Shown: positions 16,193 through 24,455, counted from the first letter of the stretch. The stretch is DNA of 64,000 nucleotides from Acidimicrobiaceae bacterium (GCA_026706815.1 JAPOYA010000005.1:66720-130719); one strand, 5' to 3'. Numbers and translations: made by a program. Notes: a model not told the origin generated them from the letters alone.

Positions 16193-16641
16193 GCAGCCGA
16201 GAGCAATGGGCGCCGGGTCAGGCCATTCTCAACTGGTCCTGGTTCGGCACGGCGGTGTTCACAGTCACCGCGGCGGGGGCTGCAATCCGGCCGTCCTGGT
16301 TCCAGTGGCCGAGTCTGCTCGTGTCCCTGGTTCTGTTCGCGGCTGGGACTGCTGCGATGGTCTGGGCCTTTCTGCTCGCCGTTGAGCGGAGTCGCCGCCA
16401 TGTCATCGGAATTGGAGGCCTGTACTTCGCGGCCGGCAGTGCGCCCACAGAGGTGCGCAAGATCCTGCTGACGTCGTTGGCGGTCCAGATCGTGGTGGCA
16501 CTGACCACCGCTTCGATACGGATTTACACCTCGTCGGCGTTTGGAATCCTGGTTCCGGTCTGGGGCCTGGGCCTCACAGGACTGTGGTGTGCTCGCTTCG
16601 GCGAATTCGAGGTGCGCCAAACCGATCCGCAAAGCGGTTAG
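16189..16641 (+). CDS. Hypothetical four-pass membrane protein
   Basis: The 150-residue product has four hydrophobic segments at about residues 17-34, 40-62, 90-110 and 115-132 and a short polar tail. It is translationally coupled to pimB through an ATGA overlap, which suggests a role linked to mannolipid synthesis or to the envelope. I cannot assign a family. The TAG stop at 16639-16641 is also the first half of the TAGGGT hexamer predicted to drive the next gene. Confidence 0.7.
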   Translation: MSSREQWAPGQAILNWSWFGTAVFTVTAAGAAIRPSWFQWPSLLVSLVLFAAGTAAMVWAFLLAVERSRRHVIGIGGLYFAAGSAPTEVRKILLTSLAVQIVVALTTASIRIYTSSAFGILVPVWGLGLTGLWCARFGEFEVRQTDPQSG

Positions 16642-16644
16642 GGT
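16639..16644 (+). promoter_or_regulatory. Candidate leaderless -10 (TAGGGT) overlapping a stop codon
   Basis: TAGGGT ends 8 bases before the ATG at 16653. Its first three bases are the stop codon of the upstream membrane-protein gene. Confidence 0.45.
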
Positions 16645-16652
16645 CGAACGCG

Positions 16653-17105
16653 ATGGTTGACCAGGCGACCGAGCGAACAACGATCATGGCAACGCCGGAG
16701 CAGTGCTATGCCACGGCGATCGACTTTGAGAAGTACCCCGAATGGGCCTCCGACGTCAAGATGGCCCGGGTCCTGTCGCGTGACGACGAGGGCCGAGCTG
16801 TCGATGTGGAGTACCGGGCCGCAGCCATGGGTCGCAGTACCACATACACGTTGCGGTATTTCTACGGGGCCAACCCTCGCCGGCTTGCCTGGCGTCTGCA
16901 ACGGGGCGACATCACCAGACGACTCGACGGCGAGTATGAATTCCTGCCGGTCGCATCCGACCCCGGATCAACCGAAGTCGTGTATCGCCTGGCCGTCGTT
17001 CTGAAGGTGCCGCTGCCGGGCTTTGTCAAACGGCGCGCTGAGGCGCGCTTGCTGCGCACGGCTCTGGAGGACTTCACCAAACACGTCGAAAGCCGTTCGC
17101 CGTGA
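16653..17105 (+). CDS. SRPBCC-fold lipid-binding protein (Rv2185c-like)
   Basis: This 150-residue protein has the START-like/polyketide-cyclase fold layout: an N-terminal strand with ATPEQCYATAIDFEKYPEWASDVK, a run of beta strands (DVEYRAAAMGRSTTYTLRYFY, GSTEVVYRLAVVLKVPLPGF) and a C-terminal amphipathic helix (RRAEARLLRTALEDFTKHVE). It resembles M. tuberculosis Rv2185c, which sits in the same neighbourhood as pimB'. Proteins of this fold bind hydrophobic ligands, so lipid carriage is plausible. The reading frame extends upstream, but the start at 16653 matches the family N-terminus and the predicted leaderless promoter. Confidence 0.8.
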   Translation: MVDQATERTTIMATPEQCYATAIDFEKYPEWASDVKMARVLSRDDEGRAVDVEYRAAAMGRSTTYTLRYFYGANPRRLAWRLQRGDITRRLDGEYEFLPVASDPGSTEVVYRLAVVLKVPLPGFVKRRAEARLLRTALEDFTKHVESRSP

Positions 17106-17135
17106 GGGCGCCTGCCGCCGATCAGCGCAACCGAT

Positions 17136-17411
17136 ATGGCTGAGAGCGGATCGGGGATCGACGGTGAAGGCCGATTCGATGAAGTGCGGGAGGCCGCTGA
17201 AGCGGTCTTGGCCTCTTTGAAGTGGCTGGTCGAGGCCACTGAGCGGGCAATCGAAGATCCCCGAGCCATGGCCGCTGTCGCGGCGACGGGAAAGTCTTTC
17301 GTCGATGCTTTCACAAGGGGATTCAGGTTCACCGACCCCGACGGAGCCTCCGAATCGCCCGGAGACGCTGAACCCGGCGGGGACTCCGATGCTCCCGGCG
17401 AAGACCAGTAG
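17136..17411 (+). CDS. Hypothetical small acidic protein
   Basis: A 91-residue product with a helical core (about residues 13-60: FDEVREAAEAVLASLKWLVE, then AAVAATGKSFVDAF) and a disordered Gly/Asp/Glu/Pro-rich tail. I do not recognise a family. It lies 30 bases after the SRPBCC gene and 11 before the aminotransferase, all on the same strand, so it is probably part of that transcription unit. Codon usage looks like its neighbours. Confidence 0.6.
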   Translation: MAESGSGIDGEGRFDEVREAAEAVLASLKWLVEATERAIEDPRAMAAVAATGKSFVDAFTRGFRFTDPDGASESPGDAEPGGDSDAPGEDQ

Positions 17412-17422
17412 AGCGTTCAGAG

Positions 17423-18601
17423 ATGGAGTTCCGCCGGATCAACGGACTGCCACCGTACGTCTTCACGATCATCGACTCGTTGAAGGTCGAAGCAAGGCGA
17501 GCCGGTGAGGACGTGATCGACCTCGGATTCGGCAACCCCGATCTTCCTTCTCCCGCTGCCGCGGTGGACAAGCTGATTGAAGCGGCCCAGAACCCCCGGA
17601 ACCACCGGTATTCGTCCAGCAGGGGAATCCCCAAGCTCCGGGCCGCGGCGGCCGACCTCTATCAGCGGCGATTCGGCGTCGAACTAGACCCCGAGACCGA
17701 GGTGATCAACACGATCGGCGCCAAGGAGGGGTTCAGCCACTTGATGTGGGTCCTGTTGGAGCCGGGAGACTCAGTCCTCGTGCCCTCGCCTTCGTACCCG
17801 ATCCACCTCTTCGCCCCGCTGTTCGCCGGTGCGAACGTCCGCGAGATGCCATTGACCAGCAATCAGGAGGACTTCTTCGACACGCTCAGGATCCGCTTCG
17901 AGTACTCCTGGCCGCGCCCCCGGGTCATCGTGCTGTCGTTCCCCCACAACCCGACGACGGCGTGCGTCGATCTTGATTTCATGCAGAAGGTTGTCGACTT
18001 CGCGCGTGAGCGCGATGTCATCGTGGTCCACGACTTCGCCTACGCGGACCTCGGTTATGAGGGATACGCGCCGTGTTCAATCCTCGAGGCCGAGGGCGCG
18101 AAAGAGGTGGCCGTCGAGTTCTATTCGATGACGAAGAGCTTTTCGATGGCGGGTTGGCGTGTCGCCTTCATGGTCGGCAACGCCGAGACGGTGGCTGCTC
18201 TGGCGAAGTTGAAGAGCTATCTCGACTATGGCTCCTTCCAGCCAGTGCAGATCGCCGCCACCGTGACCATGAACGAGGCTGCGGACTTCCCCAGCGAGGC
18301 CCGGCAGATCTATGAGAGCCGCCGCAACACGCTTTGCGACGGCCTTGCCCGCATTGGCTGGGAGGTTGAGCCGCCGAAGGGGACCATGTTCGCTTGGGCG
18401 CCGATTCCAGAGCCGTATCGCTGCATGGGCTCAGTGGATTTCGCGTCGATGCTCGTCACCGAGGCCAACGTCGCCCTGTCTCCCGGCGTCGGGTTCGGCC
18501 CCGGGGGTGAGGGCAACGTGAGGTTCGCCCTCATCGAGAACGAGCAGCGGATCAACCAAGCGATACGCCAACTGCGCTCCGCGCTGACCGAACTCGGCTG
18601 A
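17423..18601 (+). CDS. Class I aminotransferase, AlaC-like
   Basis: The 392-residue PLP enzyme starts MEFRRINGLPPYVF, followed by GEDVIDLGFGNPD, HRYSSSRGIPKLR, IGAKEGFSHLMWVLL, PSPSYPIH, the cofactor-binding VVHDFAYADLGYEGY, and the lysine loop YSMTKSFSMAGWRVAFMVGN. This order and wording are close to E. coli AlaC (glutamate-pyruvate aminotransferase) rather than AspC. It should interconvert alanine and pyruvate with glutamate/2-oxoglutarate. All PLP contacts appear intact and the length is standard. It converges with glpK, 18 bases away. Confidence 0.88.
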   Translation: MEFRRINGLPPYVFTIIDSLKVEARRAGEDVIDLGFGNPDLPSPAAAVDKLIEAAQNPRNHRYSSSRGIPKLRAAAADLYQRRFGVELDPETEVINTIGAKEGFSHLMWVLLEPGDSVLVPSPSYPIHLFAPLFAGANVREMPLTSNQEDFFDTLRIRFEYSWPRPRVIVLSFPHNPTTACVDLDFMQKVVDFARERDVIVVHDFAYADLGYEGYAPCSILEAEGAKEVAVEFYSMTKSFSMAGWRVAFMVGNAETVAALAKLKSYLDYGSFQPVQIAATVTMNEAADFPSEARQIYESRRNTLCDGLARIGWEVEPPKGTMFAWAPIPEPYRCMGSVDFASMLVTEANVALSPGVGFGPGGEGNVRFALIENEQRINQAIRQLRSALTELG

Positions 18602-18619
18602 CGCCGGCTTGCTCGGGGC

Positions 18620-20101
18620 CTATTCGGTCAGATCCCAGTCCAGAGACCGACTCACGGCTCGCTGCCATCGGGCATAGTCCGCTTCGGCTCGCCCGCGGTC
18701 CGGATTCGGCTCGAATCTGCGGTCGGCGTCGGACTGGCTCGACAGACAGGCGACTTCATCGAGGCCGCTCCAAACCCCTTCGGCAATCCCGGCGAGGTAA
18801 GCGGCCCCGAGCGCGGTGGTCTCGGCGACCGGCGCGCGCACAACGGGCACACCGAGCTGATCGGCCTGGAACTGCAACAAGAACTCCATCACAGAGGCGC
18901 CGCCGTCGACTCGGAGCTCGGAGAGGGCGGTTCCCGAAGCCGCGGACATCGCCTCGATCACGTCGCGGCTCTGGTAGGCCATGGATTCGACCGTGGCGCG
19001 CACGATCTCTGCACGACCGGCGCCGCGGGTGAGGCCCACGATCGTGCCGCGTGCGCGCGCATCCCAGTACGGCGAGCCGAGTCCCGTGAGCGCCGGGACA
19101 AAGACAACACCGCCGGTGTCGGCCACCGAAGCGGCCAATGGCCCGGTCTCGGCGGCATCGTCGATTATGCGCAGTCCGTCGCGCAGCCACTGAATCGCCG
19201 CCCCGGTGACGAAGACTGCTCCTTCGTAGGCGTATGTCGTCTTGTCTTCGATGGTCCACGCCACGGTAGAGAGCAGGCCCTCGACCGGTTCAGGTTGTCG
19301 GGTTCCAACGTTCATGAGCACGAAGGAGCCGGTCCCGTAGGTGTTCTTGGCTTGGCCGGGCCAGAAGCAGGTTTGGCCGAACAGCGCGGCTTGCTGATCT
19401 CCGGCGATCCCGCTGACCGGCACGTTTGCGCCCGTCGGAATGTCGGCCGTCGTCTCACCGAAGCGTCCCGAAGACGGCAGCACTTCGCCCAGAGCGGTCA
19501 TCGGGACCCCGAACAGCGAGCACATCTCGTCACTCCACGACATCGTGCCGATGTCGAAAAGCAGTGTGCGGCAGGCGTTGGAAGTGTCGGTGGCGTGCCG
19601 CCCGCCTGTGAGTTTCCAGACAAGCCACGAGTCGACGGTGCCGAATGCGACATGCTCGTCGGGCGTGACGCCCCCATCGTTGAACAGCCATTCGAGTTTG
19701 CTGGCGGAGAAGTACGGGTCGAGGACCAGTCCTGTGGTGGAGCGCACCAGGTCAAGATGTCCCGCTGCCTGCAATTGCTCACACCGTGTGGCGGTGCGCC
19801 GGTCCTGCCAGACGATGGCGCGGTGGAGGGGCCGGCCGCTGCGCCGATCCCAGACCACGACCGTCTCCCTCTGGTTGGTGATGCCGATCGCGCTGACGGG
19901 TTCGGTGGTGGTCTCGACGATCTCGGCAAGGGTCTCTTGGACCGCCTGCCAGATCTCTGAAGGATCGTGTTCCACCCACCCCGGTCTTGGAAAGTGCTGG
20001 GTGAACTCCCGATAGGCGAATCCGAGGGGCGTCCCCTGTTCGTCGACGGCAAGAGTGCGGACCCCGGTCGTGCCCGAATCGATGGTTAAGACAAGTCCCA
20101 T
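18620..20101 (-). CDS. glpK: Glycerol kinase
   Basis: The 493-residue FGGY-family kinase phosphorylates glycerol to sn-glycerol 3-phosphate. Visible motifs are the ATP-binding N-terminus LTIDSGTTGVRTLAVDEQG, the glycerol-contact segment IVWQDRRTATRCEQL, the AGDQQAALFGQ region, and the C-terminal signature VDGGASVMEFLLQFQADQLG with ETTALGAAYLAG. Length is typical and all core motifs are intact. No glpF or glpD is adjacent. On the minus strand TAACGT ends 6 bases before the ATG, so the gene is probably leaderless. It is divergent from pfkA across only 39 bases. Confidence 0.95.
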   Translation of the reverse strand: MGLVLTIDSGTTGVRTLAVDEQGTPLGFAYREFTQHFPRPGWVEHDPSEIWQAVQETLAEIVETTTEPVSAIGITNQRETVVVWDRRSGRPLHRAIVWQDRRTATRCEQLQAAGHLDLVRSTTGLVLDPYFSASKLEWLFNDGGVTPDEHVAFGTVDSWLVWKLTGGRHATDTSNACRTLLFDIGTMSWSDEMCSLFGVPMTALGEVLPSSGRFGETTADIPTGANVPVSGIAGDQQAALFGQTCFWPGQAKNTYGTGSFVLMNVGTRQPEPVEGLLSTVAWTIEDKTTYAYEGAVFVTGAAIQWLRDGLRIIDDAAETGPLAASVADTGGVVFVPALTGLGSPYWDARARGTIVGLTRGAGRAEIVRATVESMAYQSRDVIEAMSAASGTALSELRVDGGASVMEFLLQFQADQLGVPVVRAPVAETTALGAAYLAGIAEGVWSGLDEVACLSSQSDADRRFEPNPDRGRAEADYARWQRAVSRSLDWDLTE

Positions 20102-20107
20102 GCCCCG

Positions 20108-20113
20108 ACGTTA
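20108..20113 (-). promoter_or_regulatory. Candidate leaderless -10 of glpK (TAACGT, minus strand)
   Basis: On the minus strand TAACGT ends 6 bases before the glpK ATG. It lies only 15 bases from the opposing pfkA hexamer, so polymerase footprints would overlap. Confidence 0.5.
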
Positions 20114-20127
20114 TCTGTATCTGTTGG

Positions 20128-20133
20128 TAGCGT
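20128..20133 (+). promoter_or_regulatory. Candidate leaderless -10 of pfkA (TAGCGT)
   Basis: TAGCGT ends 7 bases before the pfkA ATG at 20141. No Shine-Dalgarno is present in the spacer. Confidence 0.5.
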
Positions 20134-20140
20134 CGCTGGA

Positions 20141-21169
20141 ATGAAAGTCGGAGTGCTGACAGGTGGTGGCGATTGCCCCGGGTTGAACGCGGTGATCCGG
20201 GGAGTGGTGCGCAAGGCCGAACGAGACTACGGCGACGAGGTCGTGGGATTCCTCGACGGTTGGCGCGGCCTGCTGGACGATCGTCACATGCCGCTCGATG
20301 TTGAGGCGTGCCGGGGGCTGGTGACCCGGGGAGGAACGATTCTGGGGACCAGCCGCGATCAGCCCTACATGTTCGATGACGGCGTTGAGCGCGTGAAAGC
20401 GACCATGGCCCGACACTCTGTCGATGCTCTGATCGTGGTCGGAGGAGAGGGAACGCTCTCGGCTGCCGCCCGGGTTCACGCCGACGGAGTCGGGTTGGTA
20501 GGTGTGCCCAAGACGATCGACAACGACGTCGCGGGGACGGAGCGAACGTTCGGATTCGACACAGCGGTCCAGACCGCCACCGACGCCATCGACCGGCTCC
20601 GGACCACAGCGGAGTCCCACGACCGGGTGATCGTCGTTGAGGTGATGGGCCGCCATGTGGGCCACATAGCCACTTGGGCCGGGATCGCCGGTGGCGCCAC
20701 AATCGTGCTGGTCCCCGAGGAGCCGTTCGATATCAGCGCCATATGCGAATCGCTCGGGAGAAGGCACCGGAGGGGGCGGTTCTCTTCGATAGTCGTAGTC
20801 GCGGAGGGGGCGATTCCGGCGCCGGGAACGCTTGACCTCGCAGAAGCGGACATTGACGAATACGGGCACGCCAGACTCGGCGGGATCGGCAGCGTTGTCG
20901 CCGATGAAATCGAACAACGCACGGGATTCGAGACGCGGGTCACGGTGCTCGGACACGTCCAGCGCGGCGGCACGCCCTCGGCTCTGGACAGAGTGCTCTC
21001 CACTTGGTACGGCGTCGCGGCCATGACCGCCGCGCACGAGGGCGACTTCGGGACGATGGTCGCGTTCCGCGACAACAAGGTCGTGCGGATGCGTCTCGAT
21101 GAGTGCGTCGCGTCGCTGAAGTACACCCACCCCGACCTGCTGGCGGTGGCGCGCGCGTTCTTCCCTTAG
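20141..21169 (+). CDS. pfkA: 6-phosphofructokinase, probably ATP-dependent
   Basis: The 342-residue enzyme phosphorylates fructose 6-phosphate. Motifs are GGGDCPGLN (residues 8-16), GGEGTL (101-106), PKTIDND (123-129) with the catalytic Asp, MGRHVGHIA, and GHVQRGGTPSALDR. The phosphoryl-donor positions corresponding to E. coli 104 and 124 are Gly104 and Lys124. PPi-dependent enzymes carry Asp104, so Gly104 favours ATP; the Gly/Lys pair is the pattern of actinobacterial group III ATP-PFKs. It lies back-to-back with glpK under overlapping leaderless-type promoters. A large inverted repeat follows the stop codon. Confidence 0.9.
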   Translation: MKVGVLTGGGDCPGLNAVIRGVVRKAERDYGDEVVGFLDGWRGLLDDRHMPLDVEACRGLVTRGGTILGTSRDQPYMFDDGVERVKATMARHSVDALIVVGGEGTLSAAARVHADGVGLVGVPKTIDNDVAGTERTFGFDTAVQTATDAIDRLRTTAESHDRVIVVEVMGRHVGHIATWAGIAGGATIVLVPEEPFDISAICESLGRRHRRGRFSSIVVVAEGAIPAPGTLDLAEADIDEYGHARLGGIGSVVADEIEQRTGFETRVTVLGHVQRGGTPSALDRVLSTWYGVAAMTAAHEGDFGTMVAFRDNKVVRMRLDECVASLKYTHPDLLAVARAFFP

Positions 21170-21316
21170 AGGCCCCGCAAATAGGCGACAGGATTTTGAA
21201 TCGCAGCAGCTTGATTTGCGGGGCCGTGGCCCGAGCGGCCCTGTGAGCGAAGCGAACAAAGAGCGGGGGATAACGCATTGCTGCTCGAAAGCTCTCACCT
21301 ATTTGCGCGCGTTCTT
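21151..21316. repeat. Inverted and direct repeats downstream of pfkA
   Basis: GGCCCCGCAAAT (21171-21182) and ATTTGCGGGGCC (21214-21225) form a perfect 12-bp inverted repeat with a 31-base loop. CGCAAATAGG (21176-21185) is inverted again as CCTATTTGCG at 21298-21307. The last coding bases of pfkA, GCGCGCGTTCTT (21151-21162), recur at 21305-21316. The rest of this 187-base convergent gap holds no gene I can support. No T-run follows the stem, so a classic terminator is not shown. Confidence 0.75.
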
Positions 21317-21356
21317 AGGCCAGGGGCTTCCTCGGGACCAGGCTGCGGACCGGCGT

Positions 21357-22001
21357 CTAACCCTCGACGCCGTCTTGATCCTCATCGTCAGGCTGAGGCC
21401 CATCGGCAGGTTGGGATTCGGGGTTGAAGGAGGCGTAGTTGCTGCGGTCTACCGTTTGGTCCTCGTCGGTCGTCTCAGCGCTGGTCGGGAGCGCCTGGCG
21501 CTGTGAGTCGATCAGAACTCGCACTCGGTCGACGTTGCTCCCGGGCTCGGTGGCGGTCCAAACGAGTTGGGCCACGGCTTCGAGCAGGATCGGGCTCACA
21601 TCAGCCTCGGGATCGTCCTGGGTGATGTTGATCGTCAGCAGGTCGCGGTCGCGTGTCGCGCTCAACAGGTCAAACTCGAGCAACTGGTTCACCAGGCCGA
21701 TATTCCGCTCCTCTTCGGTGCGGAACTCGTCGAAGAGCGGCCGAAGACGGCCCGCGTTGGTGGTGAATGGGCGGATCTCTCTGGCGACCGGAACGACGAT
21801 CGATTCGACCTGGTCGATCAGATAGAAGGTCGCAGGCTCGGTGGGGACCACCGGAGCGGTTGTCGTGGTCGTGGTGTAACCCGGCCGCAGATTCTCCGGC
21901 AGGTCGCCGGCGGCGATCTCAGACGCCGGCGCGCCAGTCGGCACCGAGCATCCGGCGGCGAGCACTGCCACTGACAGTGCCGTGTTGAGCATCCGCTTCA
22001 C
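21357..22001 (-). CDS. GerMN-domain lipoprotein, short LpqB-like
   Basis: The 214-residue product begins with a lipoprotein signal peptide ending at a lipobox-like LAAGC (Cys about residue 18). A Thr/Pro linker follows, then one compact domain (about residues 57-165: ATFYLIDQVESIVVPVAREI, ISPILLEAVAQLVW-type helix) that fits the GerMN fold. The C-terminal 40 residues are acidic and disordered. It overlaps the upstream sensor kinase by 4 bases, the place where other Actinomycetota carry lpqB after mtrAB. LpqB is much longer because it has a beta-propeller, so this is a reduced version that may still tune the kinase. Confidence 0.75.
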   Translation of the reverse strand: MKRMLNTALSVAVLAAGCSVPTGAPASEIAAGDLPENLRPGYTTTTTTAPVVPTEPATFYLIDQVESIVVPVAREIRPFTTNAGRLRPLFDEFRTEEERNIGLVNQLLEFDLLSATRDRDLLTINITQDDPEADVSPILLEAVAQLVWTATEPGSNVDRVRVLIDSQRQALPTSAETTDEDQTVDRSNYASFNPESQPADGPQPDDEDQDGVEG

Positions 22002-23404
22002 TGATCGTCTTCCGGGTCGATTCTTATCGGCAGGGCAACCACCATGCGGGCCCCGGGCATCCCGTCGAGCCGATCCTCGACCCAGACCTCTCCGGTGTGG
22101 AGGCGCACGTGTTCTGAGACCAGCGACAACCCCAGCCCGGTGCCGGTGTTGTGGCCGCGTCGCCCGCCCGAGCTGCCCCGGCTGAAGCGGTCGAAGACCA
22201 CCTGCCTCTCCGCTGCGGGGACCCCCGGGCCATGGTCTTGGACCGCCAGGAACGCCATGTCCTGTTCGCTGGAAATCTCGACCTCGATGTTGCCCCCGCC
22301 GTACTTGTCCGCATTGTCGATGAGATTGGCGATCACCTGAGCGAGGCGGCGCTTGTCAGCGACGATCACCAAGGACTCGCCCTCTTCGCTTACCGAGAGT
22401 GCAATATCAGGTCTGGTCGAGTAGCTGATCGCGTGCCGGACGAACTCGGCGAAGAAGACCGGCTCGGCCTGCAGGGCAGCCGTGCCGACGTCGTAGCGGC
22501 TGATCTCGAGGAGATTCTCGACGAGTTGGGTGAATCGGGCGATGTCATCGGTCAGCAGCGCCAGAGCGGTTTGGCTGCGATGCGACATCTGGTAGCGGTC
22601 ATTGTTGAGAACCTCTGCTGAAGCGCTGAAAGTCATCAGCGGGGAACGAAGCTCGTGGCTGACTTCTGAGGCAAAACGGGCGTCGCGGTCGATCCGGTCC
22701 TCAAGCGACTGGGCCATGCCGTTGAAAGATGCTGAGAGTGAGGCCAGGTCGGCGTCTGCCGGCGGGTCGAGCCGGGTTTTCAGATCGCCTGCAGCCAGTG
22801 ACTCAGCAGCCGCGCGGATATCAGCCAGCGGCGTCAGCGCGCGACGCGAAGCCCACAATCCGAACGCGGCCGCGACGAGGGTTGTCACCGTGCCGACGCC
22901 CAACAGGATCAGGCCAAGCGAGTTCAAGGTGTCGTCGACTTCGCCGATGAGCACCGCCTCGAAATATGCCGCATCCCGGCCCGGGAGCTGGACGCCGCTG
23001 ACGATGGCGGGTTCACCGCTCAGATTGACCCGGGCGCGGCCCGCCGCTCCCTGGGAGACGAGCTGCAGCAACGTGGCGGGCACAGTCTCCTCGCTGAACA
23101 CGACCGGGTTCAGCGCCACCCACTCATCACGGAAGCGGACGAGCGGCAACGCGCCTGAGGTGGTTGTCAGAGATTCCAGAATTGCCGCGACCCCTTCCGC
23201 GGCGGGCTCATCGCCGATCTGGCGTTGGAACCGCTGACCGTTTTCGGCGAACGACGCAAGTGCCGCCGCGTCGCGCTCCACCAGGAGGCTTCGACGCGTC
23301 AGCGTCAAGGTCAACAGGCCGATAGCGGTGGCCAGGAGCAGGCCCCCCAAAGCAAAAAGGAGCGTGATCCTCGCCCGCAGGCCGAGTCTTTCCCAACGGG
23401 ACAC
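21998..23404 (-). CDS. mtrB: Sensor histidine kinase, MtrB-like
   Basis: The 468-residue protein has a membrane segment at about 13-33, an extracytoplasmic sensor region at about 40-160, a second membrane segment at about 163-186, a HAMP domain (about 187-240), the phosphoacceptor His250 in SEVSHELRSPLMTFSA, and an HATPase domain with N-box IANLIDNADKYG, DHGPGVP, and GTGLGLSLVSEH. Together with the response regulator 15 bases upstream and the lipoprotein gene downstream, this matches the mtrA-mtrB-lpqB operon, which links cell-wall and division state to gene expression. All catalytic boxes look intact. Confidence 0.85.
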   Translation of the reverse strand: MSRWERLGLRARITLLFALGGLLLATAIGLLTLTLTRRSLLVERDAAALASFAENGQRFQRQIGDEPAAEGVAAILESLTTTSGALPLVRFRDEWVALNPVVFSEETVPATLLQLVSQGAAGRARVNLSGEPAIVSGVQLPGRDAAYFEAVLIGEVDDTLNSLGLILLGVGTVTTLVAAAFGLWASRRALTPLADIRAAAESLAAGDLKTRLDPPADADLASLSASFNGMAQSLEDRIDRDARFASEVSHELRSPLMTFSASAEVLNNDRYQMSHRSQTALALLTDDIARFTQLVENLLEISRYDVGTAALQAEPVFFAEFVRHAISYSTRPDIALSVSEEGESLVIVADKRRLAQVIANLIDNADKYGGGNIEVEISSEQDMAFLAVQDHGPGVPAAERQVVFDRFSRGSSGGRRGHNTGTGLGLSLVSEHVRLHTGEVWVEDRLDGMPGARMVVALPIRIDPEDDQ

Positions 23405-23419
23405 AATCGCCGAGCTCTC

Positions 23420-24100
23420 CTACGCGGCCAGTTTGTAGCCGAGGCCGCGGACGGTGACGACATGACGCGGGTTGGCAGGATCGGGCTCGATCTTTGTGCG
23501 AAGCCGGCGAATATGCACGTCCACGAGCCGGCCGTCGCCGAAATACCCGTAACCCCAGACTTTCTCGAGCAGCAGCTCGCGGCTGAACACTCGCCCGACG
23601 TTGGACGCCAGCTCCACCAGAAGTCGAAACTCGGTCTTGGTGAGATGCACTTCCCCCGCGCCGACTCGAACCACGCCCTCGTCCGGGATTATCTCCAAAT
23701 CACCGAACACGAGCTGTCGAACGCCCTGGTCTGAGGTGCGGACTCGACGCAGCAACGCCCGGATCCGCGCCGACAGTTCTTTCGGTGCGTGGGGTTTGGT
23801 CAGATAGTCGTCGGCTCCCGCCTCAAGGCCGCCGACGACGTCGTGGGTGTCGGCTCGCGCTGTGACCATGACGATCGGCACGTCGGAGACCTTGCGGATC
23901 GACCGGCACACCTCGAAGCCGTCCATCCCGGGCAGCATTATGTCAATCAGCACGACGTCGGCCGGGGTCTGGCCGAACGCGAGCAGCGCGTCTTCGCCCG
24001 ACTCGGCCTCGGCCACCTCGTAGCCCTCATCTTCAAGAGCGAGTCGTACAGACATTCGGATTCGCTCGTCGTCCTCAACGGTAAGTATGCGTGTGCTCAC
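23420..24100 (-). CDS. mtrA: OmpR-family response regulator, MtrA-like
   Basis: The 226-residue product has a receiver domain with the acidic pair EDDE, phosphoacceptor Asp53 (DIMLPGMDG) and Lys102 (TKPHAPKEL), then a winged-helix DNA-binding domain ending VTVRGLGYKLAA. The GTG at 24100 is chosen because it gives VSTRILTVEDD and the normal MtrA length; the frame is open upstream and an ATG at 24142 would add 14 residues. VSDVPIVMVTARADTHDVVGGLEAGADDYLTKP is close to MtrA. The operon continues with the kinase and lipoprotein genes. Confidence 0.88.
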   Translation of the reverse strand: MSTRILTVEDDERIRMSVRLALEDEGYEVAEAESGEDALLAFGQTPADVVLIDIMLPGMDGFEVCRSIRKVSDVPIVMVTARADTHDVVGGLEAGADDYLTKPHAPKELSARIRALLRRVRTSDQGVRQLVFGDLEIIPDEGVVRVGAGEVHLTKTEFRLLVELASNVGRVFSRELLLEKVWGYGYFGDGRLVDVHIRRLRTKIEPDPANPRHVVTVRGLGYKLAA

Positions 24101-24128
24101 AGAGACGATGTTCTCAGATTTTGAGCCG

Positions 24129-24404
24129 CTAGGTAAGTCCATGTTGTCGATGGGCTCGTTCGCGGGCTTCTCGCTGGTTCCACTCCGCGGCGGCCCGCAG
24201 GGCCAGAACGGCCACAACGGCAACCCCCGCGGCGCACGCGGCAGCGCTGAACACGCCGACGACTCCCGCTGCTGTGGGGCAGCCTTCGTGGCATTGAAGG
24301 TCGGTGACCACGTAGCCGATAAGGCCTCCGCAGAGACCGCCGAGCAGAATCGACAGCACGGCCAGCACACGCGCGGTCCTGGAGGGGGCGGATGTTGCCG
24401 TCAT
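24129..24404 (-). CDS. Hypothetical small membrane protein
   Basis: The 91-residue product has two hydrophobic segments (about residues 12-34 and 46-72), a Cys-containing connecting loop (DLQCHEGCPT), and a charged C-terminal tail. It is not recognised. The ATG at 24404 is preferred over an upstream in-frame ATG because TAGGAT on the minus strand ends 7 bases before it. It lies 28 bases before mtrA on the same strand, so it may be the first gene of the mtrAB transcription unit. It is divergent from ppm1. Confidence 0.65.
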   Translation of the reverse strand: MTATSAPSRTARVLAVLSILLGGLCGGLIGYVVTDLQCHEGCPTAAGVVGVFSAAACAAGVAVVAVLALRAAAEWNQREARERAHRQHGLT

Positions 24405-24411
24405 TGCCCCG

Positions 24412-24417
24412 ATCCTA
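24412..24417 (-). promoter_or_regulatory. Candidate leaderless -10 (TAGGAT, minus strand)
   Basis: On the minus strand TAGGAT ends 7 bases before the ATG at 24404. It lies only 25 bases from the opposing ppm1 hexamer. Confidence 0.45.
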
Positions 24418-24442
24418 CCGACGCGCCGGCGGTGGCGCCGCA

Positions 24443-24448
24443 TAGAGT
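24443..24448 (+). promoter_or_regulatory. Candidate leaderless -10 of ppm1 (TAGAGT)
   Basis: TAGAGT ends 7 bases before the GTG start at 24456; no Shine-Dalgarno is present. Confidence 0.5.
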
Positions 24449-24455
24449 TCGGCCC

